Below are positions 6,981-7,251 of a DNA stretch of 7,251 nt, one piece after another (the stretch's first letter is position 1; each line of letters starts with the position of its first letter). The notes below the pieces were generated by a model. It made no database searches and was not told where the DNA came from. It saw nothing but the letters and a program-made list of their open reading frames with translations. The stretch is taken from NCBI GenBank assembly GCA_030634235.1, contig DAOWBD010000052.1:1-7251 (forward strand), written 5' to 3'. The DNA is from Candidatus Omnitrophota bacterium (GTDB lineage: Bacteria > Omnitrophota > Gorgyraeia > Zapsychrales > Zapsychraceae). A program made the translations under genes and the position numbers.

Positions 6981-6986
6981 GAGGGG
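6981..6986 (+). promoter_or_regulatory. Ribosome binding site of the small zinc-ribbon gene
   Basis: GAGGGG lies four bases before the ATG at 6991 and resembles a Shine-Dalgarno site. It supports translation of the short reading frame that follows, which begins only 25 bases after the phosphorylase stop codon. Confidence 0.55.
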
Positions 6987-6990
6987 CTAA

Positions 6991-7137
6991 ATGACGGAAG
7001 AAACAAAGAGATGCCCGTATTGTGGGGAAAAAATTCTTTCAATTGCTATTAAATGTAAATATTGCGGAGAATTTTTAAACAATACCAACAATGGGCCACA
7101 AGAAAAAAGTAGGGAATATCCGATCCTATTGAGATAA
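6991..7137 (+). CDS. Small double zinc-ribbon protein, 48 residues
   Basis: This short reading frame encodes two tandem CxxC knuckles: CPYCGEKI (8-15) and CKYCGEFL (22-29), joined by LSIAIK. Four cysteines at this spacing form a minimal zinc ribbon. The CPYC...IKCKYCGEFL pattern is a common N-terminal module in small bacterial membrane or regulatory proteins, where a longer C-terminal part normally follows. Here only 19 polar residues follow before TAA, so the protein is either a true mini-protein or a remnant of a longer gene. The other two frames also stop soon after residue 39, so no single frameshift restores a longer protein. The Shine-Dalgarno site at 6981-6986 and the conserved motif argue that it is real. 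The DNA is more AT-rich than the phosphorylase gene. Confidence 0.65.
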   Translation: MTEETKRCPYCGEKILSIAIKCKYCGEFLNNTNNGPQEKSREYPILLR

Positions 7138-7201
7138 AAAATAAAGTTCAAGAATTACGATAATAATGTGAGAGATACTGATAAATCGATTTAACTGTAA
7201 A

Positions 7202-7251
7202 ATGAAAAAACGAGCAACGATTATTGCGTGGGTTCATTTAGCCCTATCGAT
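7202..7251 (+). CDS. Possible start of a membrane protein, cut by the window edge
   Basis: An open frame begins with ATG at 7202 and runs off the window, giving MKKRATIIAWVHLALS. A basic tip followed by hydrophobic residues looks like the beginning of a membrane segment or signal peptide. No Shine-Dalgarno site precedes the ATG, and only 16 codons are visible, so the call is weak. The sequence recalls the membrane part that often follows zinc ribbons of the type encoded just upstream, but it lies in a different frame, 64 bases after that stop codon. Confidence 0.35.
   Translation, partial: MKKRATIIAWVHLALS

Noticed and set aside
7246..7251. ATCGAT at the right edge and AATTC at the left edge as cloning-site remnants
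   Set aside because: Six- and five-base matches at arbitrary window edges are not evidence of a construct, and no vector sequence is seen.

Overview
The window carries seven plus-strand genes and one possible gene cut by the right edge; no convincing minus-strand gene was seen. It reads as ordinary bacterial chromosome: close spacing, recognisable Shine-Dalgarno sites at several starts, and mid-range GC that falls in the flanks. No RNA gene, CRISPR array, insertion sequence or phage gene was recognised. The mixture (a PilZ protein with a membrane anchor and coiled coil, YggU/YqeY housekeeping genes, a membrane-anchored polysaccharide deacetylase and a giant cytosolic beta-glucan phosphorylase) would suit a Gram-negative-type, uncultured lineage such as Omnitrophota or a deltaproteobacterium. 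That assignment is a low-confidence guess from gene content only.

Layout. Positions 1-145 hold no gene, but contain a clear intrinsic terminator (86-110) that closes whatever lies upstream. A c-di-GMP-receptor-like PilZ protein with one membrane span and a long coiled coil follows (146-1234). After a 110-base gap comes a tight run of genes: a COG1451/DUF45 zinc metallopeptidase (1345-2118), a DUF167/YggU protein touching its stop codon (2119-2355), YqeY (2387-2836), a membrane-anchored polysaccharide deacetylase starting with GTG (2881-3663), and a 1092-residue GH94-like oligoglucan phosphorylase (3687-6965). The gaps of 0, 31, 44 and 23 bases suggest one operon. A 48-residue double zinc-ribbon protein (6991-7137) sits 25 bases further on, in visibly AT-rich DNA, followed by the possible first codons of a membrane protein (7202 to the edge).

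How they may work together. The metallopeptidase, YggU and YqeY genes look like small housekeeping or poorly understood conserved genes. The deacetylase and the phosphorylase both concern carbohydrate: one would act on a glycan outside the inner membrane, the other would release sugar 1-phosphate from beta-glucan oligosaccharides in the cytosol. A shared polysaccharide pathway is possible but not shown by the sequence. No clear previously undescribed system is visible. The most unusual points are the substituted metal-site histidine in the deacetylase, the PilZ-membrane-coiled-coil architecture, and the very short zinc-ribbon gene.
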